Of a stretch of DNA of 64,000 nt, positions 20,055 to 27,981 are shown in pieces. Under the pieces are notes generated by a model that saw only the letters and a list, made by a program, of their open reading frames with translations, was not told the DNA's origin and made no database searches. This stretch comes from Chryseobacterium tructae (GTDB lineage: Bacteria; Bacteroidota; Bacteroidia; Flavobacteriales; Weeksellaceae): assembly GCF_030409875.1 (NCBI RefSeq), contig NZ_JAUFQR010000001.1:1798001-1862000 (forward strand), in the 5' to 3' direction. The translations under genes were made by a program, and so were the position numbers. Position 1 is the stretch's first letter, and each line of letters begins with the position of its first letter.

Positions 20055-21541
20055 TCTGTATCGTATTTAAAAAATTCTTTTGTCCATTTGGTGTAATCTT
20101 TTCTTTCCGCTATATTGGTTTGGCCTCCATTAATAGCCTGTGTTACCTTTTCAACATCTGAGTCCGCCAATCCATTATCCATTGCTGAAATAGTATCGGT
20201 TTTATGAATGGTGGAAAACCAGCCCGCCGAATTAAAAGCATGGAATAAGTTTTCGGAAATGTTTTTAGCATAAGTTTTTAATTCTTCATAAAAGGCTGCA
20301 TCGAGTCCTTTTTCCTGAGCCTTTGGTCTGCTTGCTACACATTCACCAACGCTTTCAAAACCGGATCTGAACTTGATATATGTGTCATAATGTTTAGTAC
20401 CATTCACATAATCATAATAGGCCAGATAATTATAATCATGAGTGATCTGTTTCATTCCTCTTCCCTGGAAAGGGACACCGCCTTTATAATTAGCAGGAAC
20501 AGAGTCTCTGCTTTCATAGGTGTAAGTGAAACTAATGGTTTCCAGATACATTTGCCCCAGGAAATGAATTTTTCTTCTGCAGGTTTTAATGCTGAATTTT
20601 TTAAACATGGCATTCATTTCATCGGTAAAAAGCTTTATTTTATCCCTGTTTTCAGAGATCTTTCCGCTTGTAATACCGATAGCCGTTATTTTTTCTTTGC
20701 CACCATTAAAAAATGCATCCCTTTTCGACTTGTAATTCTGCTTATCTCTTAAATGGTAAATTAAATCAATCATTTCATCCACTGTAATGTCTCTGTTACA
20801 GTAGCAAGGAGTTCCTGCAATTTCAAACCTTTCGCCATCTTTATTTAAAAACTCATGGGTGTCATCAGGAAATATGATGGTATCCTGGGTGTCTTTTACT
20901 TCAGCTTTAAAATATAAAAAAGCATTTACATCCGTTCTTTTTACAAACTTTTCTACGAGTTTCTTTACATCCTGATCGCTTTTAGGACGTAATGTTATTT
21001 CTTTAGCATACTCAAGGGTTCCATTGATAGCAAATTCAATCGCGGTTTTTTCCGTATCGCCATCCAAAAATTTTACAGGATTATCATATACATTTTCCGG
21101 ATTGGCTAATTTATTTTCATGGATCTCCACAGAGAGTTTTCCCGTGAATCCCTGACATTCTGCAACCACCCAGACTTTCTTTTTAATAACAGTTTTATCA
21201 AGTTTTTCAAAATTAAAAACAGGTTTGCCATCTTTCATTTCCTGTACTTCTTCTTCCCAGGTAATTTTTACCGATTCTTTGGCTTTTAATTTTACAGAAT
21301 CTTCTTTATCAGCCTGAATATTCCTTCTTCCTTTTTGTTCATATTTCTTTTTGACATCGGATACCAGCCCGCCGCTTTTTACAGGATACGTTTCTTCTTT
21401 GGGCACCCAGATCATTTTAGGAATCCTCTTAGCAAAATATATTTTCACCACATGCACCTCATGATCTTCTTGACTTTGTTTATCATAAGCTATTTGACGA
21501 GGATTTGCTGTATAGCTGTCTTTTTCTTGTTCGTCACTCAT
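20039..21541 (-). CDS. Candidate type VI effector: GH19-like glycoside hydrolase
   Basis: 500 residues without a signal peptide. Residues 28-220 form the domain shared by the island's effectors (IYFAK at 34; KVWVVAEC at 122; EITLRP then KAEV near 181-215). The C-terminal 180 residues resemble chitinase/lysozyme class GH19: a candidate catalytic Glu in QMYLETISF (E334), the signature VPFQGRGMKQITHDYNY at 356-372 (compare the RGxxQLTxxxNY motif of the family) and AINGGQTNIAER at 469-480. GH19-type effectors cleave the glycan strand of peptidoglycan. It overlaps the start of a lipoprotein gene by 16 bp. It is intact in this sequence. Confidence 0.75.
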   Translation of the reverse strand: MSDEQEKDSYTANPRQIAYDKQSQEDHEVHVVKIYFAKRIPKMIWVPKEETYPVKSGGLVSDVKKKYEQKGRRNIQADKEDSVKLKAKESVKITWEEEVQEMKDGKPVFNFEKLDKTVIKKKVWVVAECQGFTGKLSVEIHENKLANPENVYDNPVKFLDGDTEKTAIEFAINGTLEYAKEITLRPKSDQDVKKLVEKFVKRTDVNAFLYFKAEVKDTQDTIIFPDDTHEFLNKDGERFEIAGTPCYCNRDITVDEMIDLIYHLRDKQNYKSKRDAFFNGGKEKITAIGITSGKISENRDKIKLFTDEMNAMFKKFSIKTCRRKIHFLGQMYLETISFTYTYESRDSVPANYKGGVPFQGRGMKQITHDYNYLAYYDYVNGTKHYDTYIKFRSGFESVGECVASRPKAQEKGLDAAFYEELKTYAKNISENLFHAFNSAGWFSTIHKTDTISAMDNGLADSDVEKVTQAINGGQTNIAERKDYTKWTKEFFKYDTECVNK

Positions 21542-21561
21542 ATCATTACATTTTGAGCTGA

Positions 21562-22137
21562 TTAGTAAAAATCCTTTGAGTTCTTATACTTTGTTTGCAG
21601 GTCTTTAATCACTTTCGATTTTAATGGAGAAGGAAGATCTTTTAAGGTTACATTCAGATCATCTTTGATTGTACAGGTATTGTCTTCTCCACAATAATAT
21701 TTGATATGATACAGGTACTTTTTATGTTTATAAAATACAATGTAAGAGACCTGTGTATCATTATCCATGTTTCCGCAGTAGGTAAAAGGAATTAACACAG
21801 CCTGATGTTTATCTATAGTAAAATTGGAGATATTTCCTGTTTTTAAATTGATTAAGCCAGATTGTGCATACGGATAATTGTAAGTTATATTATCGGTGTA
21901 ATGTTTATTTTGAACAGTAGCATTGATAAGGGTTACCGCACCGTCAAATCTGTTTTTTTCAGCATTACAAGGATTAATCACTTTTACCGTAAGGTTATTG
22001 GATACCGTTCCGTCTTTAAAATTTTTACTGACCATCAATGAATCCTGATAATATACTTTCAAGCTGTCATGCACAGGCTTTTGCCCGAACACAGGAATGA
22101 AGAAAAGTAATATTAAACTAGTAACTAAGCTTTTCAT
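21562..22137 (-). CDS. Exported protein, candidate immunity to the CHAP-type effector
   Basis: 191 residues from ATG 22137. An upstream in-frame ATG (22167) would put ten odd residues before the signal peptide, so 22137 is preferred. Signal peptide LVTSLILLFFIPVFGQ with no lipobox Cys. The mature protein is beta-rich with Cys in NPC, FTYCGN, YYCGED and NTCTI. After frame correction its start lies 20 bp inside the end of the effector gene. An exported inhibitor next to a peptidoglycan amidase fits immunity. No known family was recognised. Confidence 0.65.
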   Translation of the reverse strand: MKSLVTSLILLFFIPVFGQKPVHDSLKVYYQDSLMVSKNFKDGTVSNNLTVKVINPCNAEKNRFDGAVTLINATVQNKHYTDNITYNYPYAQSGLINLKTGNISNFTIDKHQAVLIPFTYCGNMDNDTQVSYIVFYKHKKYLYHIKYYCGEDNTCTIKDDLNVTLKDLPSPLKSKVIKDLQTKYKNSKDFY

Positions 22138-23796
22138 TTTTTGTATAATAAATAGGTAATTCATCATCTTCAGTCTTTTTAGTATATTCTGTAGGATACA
22201 GGGATGAGGTTCTGTCTGAATAAGATCCTACACAAACTTTGTTTCCCTGATTCCTCCGAGATAATATATGGTTTTACCATCGCTGCTCTTTCCAACAGCC
22301 ATACTTACGTGATGTTTATTGGATAAAACACATATTGAACCCAGCAAAGGCTTATTCCCTGCGATCAGTTTTCCCCATACCGGATCATCGAATTCTTCTT
22401 TTTCCAACCCTTTTTTATCGGTTGGATTTTTCTTAAACCCTTGTCTGTATCTGGTTTTTTCTTCACCGTATGAATAAGCTCCCGGATCTAATTGAGCAGA
22501 ATATCCGCTCTTGTTTAAGCACCAGCCCACAAATGAGGCACACCAGGAACTGTTACCGGTATCAGCACAGGCTTTGGGCTTATTTTGTCGGTTGATAGCG
22601 TGATATTCATCTACAATCTTCGAACAGTGGGTGGCTTCGGATACGCCAAGCTCTTGTTCTTCACGAGCTTTCACAATCCATGGCTGTTCAAAGTATTTGA
22701 TTTTAAAATATTGACCACCTTCATTTAAGAAGGTATTTTTTAAGCTGCCATTTCCTTGTTGTCCAAGATATTCAACTTTGGGTTCATCAGAAGTTACTTC
22801 AATATAGACGGAAGCTTCTTTGTCAGGGCTTGCAGCAATGAGTTTGGCTAAATTAAATGACAAATCATCCGCACGCTGATTAAGCATCAGCTTAACCACT
22901 GCTTTGTTTTTAAATTGACTTGCATTTTCTATCGTGGAGTCATTGGCCAGATTATCAACTTCTACCTCAAATTCTGTTTTTGCTTTTATGCCGGCATATT
23001 TTGAAGCATCTGTCACTTTTTCTACCTCTTTTAAGTCAATTAAACCTACCTCGGTATTGACGTCTGATAAGACTTTATTCTTACCACTTTTCACCTTAAC
23101 TTTTATCTTCTTTCCTGTGAGTCCTTCAGTCTCAACAACTAAAGCGACCTGGTAACTGAGGCCTCGTTCAGATATTTTTTCTGCAGTTACTTTAGTCGTA
23201 TCCACTTTCTTTTTAACTGTAACTTTCTTGCCCAGCTTTTTATTGAATACTTCTTCTTCCTTTTCAACGGATGCTCCTTTCTCGGTTGTCCATTTTACGA
23301 AATAAGCATCAAGGATCTTAGGAGCATTACTATTCTGAATCTCACTTTTTATACTTTCGGCTTTCGGAATCGGTGATGGAGAAGCAGAATTAAATTCAGG
23401 GTCACAATTGATATAGGACTCTTTTACCAAAACGGTCTGTTCCTGTATATTAGTGGTTCCCGGGTTTTCCCATGGAGTTAATTTAATAACACTCATGCAG
23501 GGTGGGGGAGACATGTTTCTGGCCGGCCATTTGGGATGTCCGCAGTTTCCTTTAAACTGAAGATTAACCATATTGTTTCCATCACCTACTGTTGCAAATG
23601 GCTGATCCTGAAGGTTGATTTCGTTGGAGGTCACTTTCAGCTCTCCCGGCCCCTGAGCATAGGGGCACTTCAGCGTAGCTCCGTTCATTACCATTTCTCT
23701 TTTTTCGGTAGGAGAAGGTTCGCTGGATTTTTTCTGTTGTTCTGCTCTTTTTTCAGAAAGCTTTTGATCGTGCGTTGAAGTTTTCTGATCTTCCAT
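22118..23796 (-). pseudogene. Type VI effector: DUF4280 PAAR-like spike fused to CHAP/TIGR02594-type amidase, frameshifted
   Basis: As written it stops at 22228 (522 residues). Restoring one A opposite 22251-22252 gives about 559 residues and a normal tail (GGNQGNKVCVGSY). Residues 35-135 are a DUF4280 PAAR-like tip domain (VMNGATLKCP, GNCGHPKW, PPPCM). Residues 160-340 are the domain shared with the other effectors (AYFVK, ALVVETEGLTGK, KAVVKLML). Residues 385-525 are a papain-like amidase of the TIGR02594/CHAP type, with Cys419 in SSWCASFVGWC and His in NKHHVSMAVG. It should sharpen the VgrG spike and cut the peptide part of peptidoglycan. It starts 92 bp after vgrG. Confidence 0.8.
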
Positions 23797-23888
23797 GTGT
23801 TGCTATTTTGGATTGGATTCAATGGTTGAGGTGATTATCATCTTTGCGGGTGGCCAATGAAAAATTGACTTTCATCCCTCGGATAGAT

Positions 23889-25772
23889 TTAACCCTTACT
23901 TACTTTAACGTCTTTTCCGCCCTGGAATACAGCCAATGAAGTTCCTCTCAGTTTCAAATCACCTTTTGAGGTCTGTATGTCGGCTTCTCCGGAAATGCTT
24001 TTAAATTTACTGCCTGTACTTTCTGTTTGATCCTGTTTTACAGTAACGATTTTATTTTCAGAGGTCTGAGTATATCTCTTTGTAATCGATTCGGTATGAT
24101 CATTTCCTATATTCAGCGTGCTGTCCTGTCCAATTTTGGTGGTCATATTCCTTCCCACTGAAATGTGCATATCTTCTCCTGCCGTGAAAGTCATATTCTT
24201 CGGTGCGGTAACATTGATATTCCCCTGGCCATCCATAAAATAGGTATTTCCACTTGGGTCTTTAATGGTAACACTTCTATCAGCATCATTCATTAACACC
24301 TTAATACCGCTTCTGGTCTGTATAGACTTCAGATGATTGTCAAGGCCTCCGCCCAGACCTACCTGCCCATGAAACATCCCTCCCATAGCAAATGGAAAAT
24401 CAGGGTTGTGGTATTCAAATCCTACCATGACCTGATCGCCAATTTCAGGAACGGCTACAAAACCTCTGTTTTGGGTGATTGCATCTGTTCCTCCTGCATC
24501 AGGGCTCATCATTCTGATAAAGTGGGTGGTATCATTTAGCTGCCAGTCGAACCTTACCTGTACTCTTCCCTGATTCAATGGGTCTACATTGGAAATCACG
24601 GTGGCTACTTGTGGTTCTGCTTTAGGCATTTCGAAATCAGGTTTTGGCATAAAACCCGTTCCTTCAGCAATAGCTTCAAAGCTTCCCTTATAATATCCTC
24701 TTGCATCCACTTCATGGCTTACTTCTGTAATCATTAATGTTGTAAAATGAGAAGTTTCATTGCTGTCGGTTTTTCTCATTGCCAAATCTGCCACACAGCC
24801 AATATAAAGGAACGGAACAGTGGTCTTTCCCGAAACGGTAAAAACCTCTACGGCCTTACTTCCTCTTGCACTTTTCTGGGAATCATCAACATCAAGGAAT
24901 ACGTTGGGGTTGATAGGAGTAGGGGTTAATGAACGGGTGGTAAATATAGTATCATTCAGTTCATAGGCTTTGGAAGAGAGTTCCCCCAAATGGTTGATTT
25001 TATCATCAGCACCCACCATTTTGGTATGCCTGCTGCTGTTATAGCCAAAATATTCAGGTTTGGTATGAACGGCTCTCAGTTCAACGTTCACATCAATGAC
25101 ATTGCTGCCATAGACCAATAGGATAGGTTTTTCAGAAGGCGGAAGCTTGCCAAAATGAAGGATTTCTCCATCATAGTAAAACTGCTCACCATAGGCTTCT
25201 GCAATCCTTGTCAGATAATTGTAATGCGTTTCGTTGTATTGAGCGCTGTAGCTGATATAACTTTTGTTCTGGGTATCTATCCTGAAATCAAATTTGCTTG
25301 TTCCTAAAGTTTCCTTGATAATCCGGTCTGCAATAATATTGGTATTCACAGACTGGCCACCACCAAAACTTTGAGTATGAGGAGCTGCATCCATCAGAAT
25401 CGTAGGACTCATTCCTTTTAAGATAATATTTCCCAGACTCATTTTTTCCTGACTGAAGGCTACTTTGGTAATGATGCCCACAAATGTTCTTTCAGGGGTT
25501 TCATTTTCGTAATCTTTATATCTAAAAATAATGGTGATTCTTTTTCCTAAAAACTTTTGGGCCTGCTGAAGGTTGTGGTTTTGTACCTCCCCTAAAGAGT
25601 CATGAGCCAATACCAGTTCAAAATCATGGTGCTTTCTTGCACTCTGCTGCAAACGAAAGTGTTTATAGTGATTGATAGTCTTGCCCTCAACCACAATTTC
25701 CAGCTTTACCACACGGTTGATGCCCGAAATGTGGTTTTCTGAAACTTTCTCAGAATTTGAGGTGTTTTTCAT
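23889..25772 (-). CDS. vgrG: Type VI secretion VgrG spike protein
   Basis: 627 residues. The N-terminal gp27-like part (1-370) contains the phage-baseplate-type domains (VVEGKTINHYKHFRLQQ, YNETHYNYLTRIAEAYGEQFYYDG), followed by the gp5 OB fold (VDPLNQGRVQVRFDW, GFVAVPEIGDQVMVGFEYHNPDFPF) and a C-terminal beta-helix rich in short repeats (TFTAGEDMHISVGRNMTTKIGQ). This is the compact Bacteroidota (T6SS subtype iii) form and has no extra toxin domain. It leads a minus-strand string of effector genes. No sheath or baseplate genes (tssB, tssC, tssK) are in the window, so this is an orphan vgrG island. Confidence 0.93.
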   Translation of the reverse strand: MKNTSNSEKVSENHISGINRVVKLEIVVEGKTINHYKHFRLQQSARKHHDFELVLAHDSLGEVQNHNLQQAQKFLGKRITIIFRYKDYENETPERTFVGIITKVAFSQEKMSLGNIILKGMSPTILMDAAPHTQSFGGGQSVNTNIIADRIIKETLGTSKFDFRIDTQNKSYISYSAQYNETHYNYLTRIAEAYGEQFYYDGEILHFGKLPPSEKPILLVYGSNVIDVNVELRAVHTKPEYFGYNSSRHTKMVGADDKINHLGELSSKAYELNDTIFTTRSLTPTPINPNVFLDVDDSQKSARGSKAVEVFTVSGKTTVPFLYIGCVADLAMRKTDSNETSHFTTLMITEVSHEVDARGYYKGSFEAIAEGTGFMPKPDFEMPKAEPQVATVISNVDPLNQGRVQVRFDWQLNDTTHFIRMMSPDAGGTDAITQNRGFVAVPEIGDQVMVGFEYHNPDFPFAMGGMFHGQVGLGGGLDNHLKSIQTRSGIKVLMNDADRSVTIKDPSGNTYFMDGQGNINVTAPKNMTFTAGEDMHISVGRNMTTKIGQDSTLNIGNDHTESITKRYTQTSENKIVTVKQDQTESTGSKFKSISGEADIQTSKGDLKLRGTSLAVFQGGKDVKVSKG

Positions 25773-26091
25773 AATATTTGGTGCGTTTTTTTAGCGGTCT
25801 TATGTCACCGAAGTTAGATAAAAAAAATATTACAAAATGTAAATTTTCGTTAAATCTGAAAAATTGTAGTAAAACTACGATTGTTTTATTTAAATGACTT
25901 TAAATTAAACGCTTGAAGCAAGTCTTGGGAATTAGGAAGCTCTAGTCTGGAAAGTAAGTTTTACAGTATTGTTTAAGGTTTGCTTGAAATAAAATCTCCG
26001 AAGTCGGGAGACTTCGGAGGGTGGGATCATTGTGTCAAATGAGCTATAATCAAATAATTAGTTTTGTCAAATAAAAAATTTGTTGTTATAA
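25773..26091. other. Spacer upstream of vgrG
   Basis: 319 bp without a gene. It must hold the minus-strand promoter for the vgrG island, but no clean TTG / TAnnTTTG pair is apparent. It carries a GAAGTC hairpin at 25996-26019; the remainder is plain A/T-rich sequence. Confidence 0.5.
25996..26019. repeat. Dispersed GAAGTC hairpin, copy 3
   Basis: Perfect 10-bp stem CTCCGAAGTC-GGGA-GACTTCGGAG preceded by TTGAAATAAAAT, the same leader as at 14752. It is intergenic. Confidence 0.8.
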
Positions 26092-26430
26092 CTATTTAAT
26101 TTCAATTTTTTCAACTATATCATTTAGATTATAGATTAGATAATAGGTTAGCATTCCAATAATCATTGATTTAGAGTTTTTGTCCTTATTACGTTCAAAA
26201 TTAAGAGAAACATAGTCGTCTCCAAATCTAAAATAGAAGGGCTCATTTTTAAATTGTTCCTTTATATGAGTAAACAATGGAAGTTCTACATTGTCTTTAA
26301 GATTTATTTTTCTTTCAAGTTTAGCCCAAGTGGTTGAATCTTCAACTAAGCTATCGAGAATTTTTTGCCTAAACTTTTTTATTTTATCATCTGTTGGATT
26401 CTCAATTTTAGGATAAATAAGCATTTTCAT
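26092..26430 (-). CDS. Hypothetical small cytoplasmic protein
   Basis: 112 residues. It starts MKMLIYPKIENPTDDKIKKF (M1 or M3 may be the start). Charged helix, then FYFRFGDDYVSLNFERNK, and a hydrophobic stretch near the end (SMIIGMLTYYLIYNL). No family was recognised. It precedes a tiny Pro/Lys-rich ORF and lies near the REP transposase. The region looks like accessory DNA between the type VI island and a mobile element. Confidence 0.5.
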   Translation of the reverse strand: MKMLIYPKIENPTDDKIKKFRQKILDSLVEDSTTWAKLERKINLKDNVELPLFTHIKEQFKNEPFYFRFGDDYVSLNFERNKDKNSKSMIIGMLTYYLIYNLNDIVEKIEIK

Positions 26431-26455
26431 ATTTCTAGCTTTTATTTTTGTTGTA

Positions 26456-26602
26456 TTATTTTGAATCTCCTGGTTTATGTATATGAGGTTTTAATGCAGG
26501 ATGCTTTGGCTTATTTGCAGGTGTTACTCTAGGTCTTTTGTCAGGAGTACCATCTTGTTTATTAGGTTTTGGCCCGGGTTTAATTGCTTTAATTGTTTCC
26601 AT
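26456..26602 (-). CDS. 48-residue Pro/Lys-rich protein
   Basis: ATG at 26602. The product has PGPKPNKQ, KRPRVTPANKPKHPALKPH and KPGDSK, about one fifth proline and one fifth lysine with no hydrophobic core, so it should be unfolded and basic. It lies 25 bp upstream of, and in the same direction as, the 112-residue gene. Similar tiny Lys/Pro proteins exist in Chryseobacterium relatives, as far as I recall, and have no known role. The absence of stops over 49 codons of atypical composition supports it being coding. Confidence 0.5.
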   Translation of the reverse strand: METIKAIKPGPKPNKQDGTPDKRPRVTPANKPKHPALKPHIHKPGDSK

Positions 26603-26763
26603 AAAAATGATTTATTAATTAGTAATCACAAAACTATAGAATTTATGTAGTAGTAAATTACGGCTTCCCGTAAACAGCAAAAATAAAAATCATCTTAAAA
26701 TTTTGCATCAGTACTTTCATGGAATTTCTTACAGATTTCAAAGAAATATATTTTTCCCCTCGC

Positions 26764-26790
26764 TGCCGCACGATTGCATCGTGTGGTTTT
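26764..26790. repeat. REP hairpin upstream of RAYT
   Basis: CACGAT-TGC-ATCGTG stem with a flanking GTGGTTTT. It is the inverse of the two hairpins after the transposase gene, so the element is bounded by inverted REP sequences. Confidence 0.8.
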
Positions 26791-26840
26791 ATCTCAACCA
26801 TTTTCTCACAAAGTTTTTTATATTTATGAAAACATAATTG

Positions 26841-27407
26841 ATGAGTCGTAATTACAAATTTCACAATCCTGAAGGATTATATTTCATAAGTTTTGCTGTC
26901 GTAGGTTGGTTGGATGTTTTTATTAGAAATGAATACAAAGAAATTCTATTAGAAAGTTTAAGGTTTTGCCAACAGAGTAAAGGAATGGAAATACATGCAT
27001 GGTGTATCATGTCAAGCCATGTACATTTAGTTTTCAGAAGTGTAAATGGACAAAAACCTGAAGCTCTGATTGGTGATTTGAAACGATTTACAAGCAAGGC
27101 AATTGTGGCAGCAATCAAAGAAAATCCTAAAGAAAGCAGAAAAGAATTCTTATTAGATTTCTTCCTTAAAGAAGGTGCAAAAACTTCGAATGTAAGTCAA
27201 TATCAATTTTGGAGACATGATAATAACCCTATTGAGTTGTGGAGCAACAGAGTGATTCATCAGAAGATTAATTATGTACATCAAAACCCTGTGGAAGGGG
27301 GGTTAGTTTTTCGTGCGGAAGATTATAGATACAGTAGTGCTATAGATTATTCTGATGAAAAGGGTCTTTTAGATGATATTGTTGTTTTCAGAATGTTTGA
27401 TTTGTAA
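26841..27407 (+). mobile_element. REP-associated tyrosine transposase (RAYT, IS200-like Y1)
   Basis: 188 residues from ATG 26841. It has the HUH motif in MSSHVHLVF (two His coordinating the metal) and the tyrosine in NYVHQNPVEGGLV that attacks DNA. The C-terminal signature DYRYSSAIDY is typical of RAYT proteins. RAYTs cut and rejoin single-stranded REP hairpins and are usually kept as single copies. The gene is framed by REP hairpins at 26764 and 27413 in opposite orientation, and its 3' part with the REP is tandemly duplicated downstream. It appears intact. Confidence 0.9.
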
Positions 27408-27412
27408 TATAG

Positions 27413-27442
27413 AAACCACACGATGCAATCGTGCAGTAGCAG
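27413..27442. repeat. REP hairpin downstream of RAYT, copy 1
   Basis: AAACCACACGATGCAATCGTG followed by CAGTAGCAG; stem CACGAT/ATCGTG with loop GCA. It starts 5 bp after the transposase stop. Confidence 0.8.
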
Positions 27443-27443
27443 G

Positions 27444-27575
27444 GTACATCAAAACCCTGTGGAGGCGGGTTTAGTTTTTCGTGCGGAAGATTATAGATAT
27501 AGTAGTGCTATAGATTATTCTGATGAAAAAGGAATCTTAGATCATATTGTTGTTTTTAGAACATTTGATTTATAA
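27444..27575 (+). pseudogene. RAYT C-terminal fragment
   Basis: 43 codons matching the end of the intact transposase (VHQNPVEAGLVF, then DYRYSSAIDYSDEKG and FDL stop), with no start codon or HUH motif. It is the coding part of the second 168-bp unit. It keeps the reading frame to the stop codon, but cannot be expressed as a working enzyme. Confidence 0.8.
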
Positions 27576-27578
27576 TAT

Positions 27579-27611
27579 AAAACCACACGATACAATCGTG
27601 CGGTAGCAGGG
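27579..27611. repeat. REP hairpin downstream of RAYT, copy 2
   Basis: AACCACACGATACAATCGTG then CGGTAGCAGG; the stem is the same, with one loop change from copy 1. Confidence 0.8.
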
Positions 27612-27743
27612 GGTGTATATAAGAATCTACCGGAAAGAAATATCATCAATCCGTATATCCATTTGATTAAAATGCTGGATGCTGCACATCTTATTCTGGA
27701 AAGGAGAGGAGTGAAAGATCCTTTTTCTGAAACAGATATATAA
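27612..27743 (+). pseudogene. Orphan C-terminal gene fragment after the REP element
   Basis: 43 sense codons (GVYKNLPERNIINPYIHL... HLILERRGVKDPF...) ending in a stop. The sequence is clearly protein-like with normal codon use but has no start and joins the REP copy directly at its 5' end. It is probably the tail of a gene cut by the REP/RAYT insertion or an associated deletion. I could not identify the parent family. Confidence 0.45.
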
Positions 27744-27796
27744 ATCTTGGGTAGGTAAAATGCTTTTGCTTTGTGTGAAGAAGATTTGTTTGGGAT

Positions 27797-27829
27797 ATCC
27801 TTGTCAAGGTTTTAAACCTTGACAAGGAT
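27797..27829. repeat. 33-bp dispersed palindrome, copy 3
   Basis: Identical to 12404-12436, again preceded by GAT. It lies in the spacer between the RAYT remnants and the minus-strand lipoprotein gene. Confidence 0.85.
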
Positions 27830-27880
27830 ATTGTTTATTTTTTACTAACATTTTCTAAAATATCGTAGCTGATTAATTTT

Positions 27881-27949
27881 TTTTAACCACATAGATACAT
27901 AGGAATAGCTTTATACATTTAAGAAATCTATGTGCCTGTGTTGTTAAAA
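27881..27949. repeat. Imperfect inverted repeat (AACCACATAG type)
   Basis: The left arm TTTTAACCACATAGATACATAG faces the right arm ATCTATGTGCCTGTGTTGTTAA. Pairs of this kind are common between genes in Chryseobacterium, as far as I recall. It could form a long hairpin at the end of the minus-strand gene at 27982. Confidence 0.55.
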
Positions 27950-27981
27950 TTTAGCGGTTGCAAGTTGAATCAGCTTTATAA

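Larger units (their letters stand above)
27276..27611. repeat. 168-bp tandem duplication of RAYT 3' end plus REP
   Basis: Unit 1 runs 27276-27443 and unit 2 runs 27444-27611, each starting GTACATCAAAACCCTGTGG and ending with the REP hairpin and GTAGCAGG. The units differ at scattered positions, so the duplication is not very recent or has been under mutation. Confidence 0.85.
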
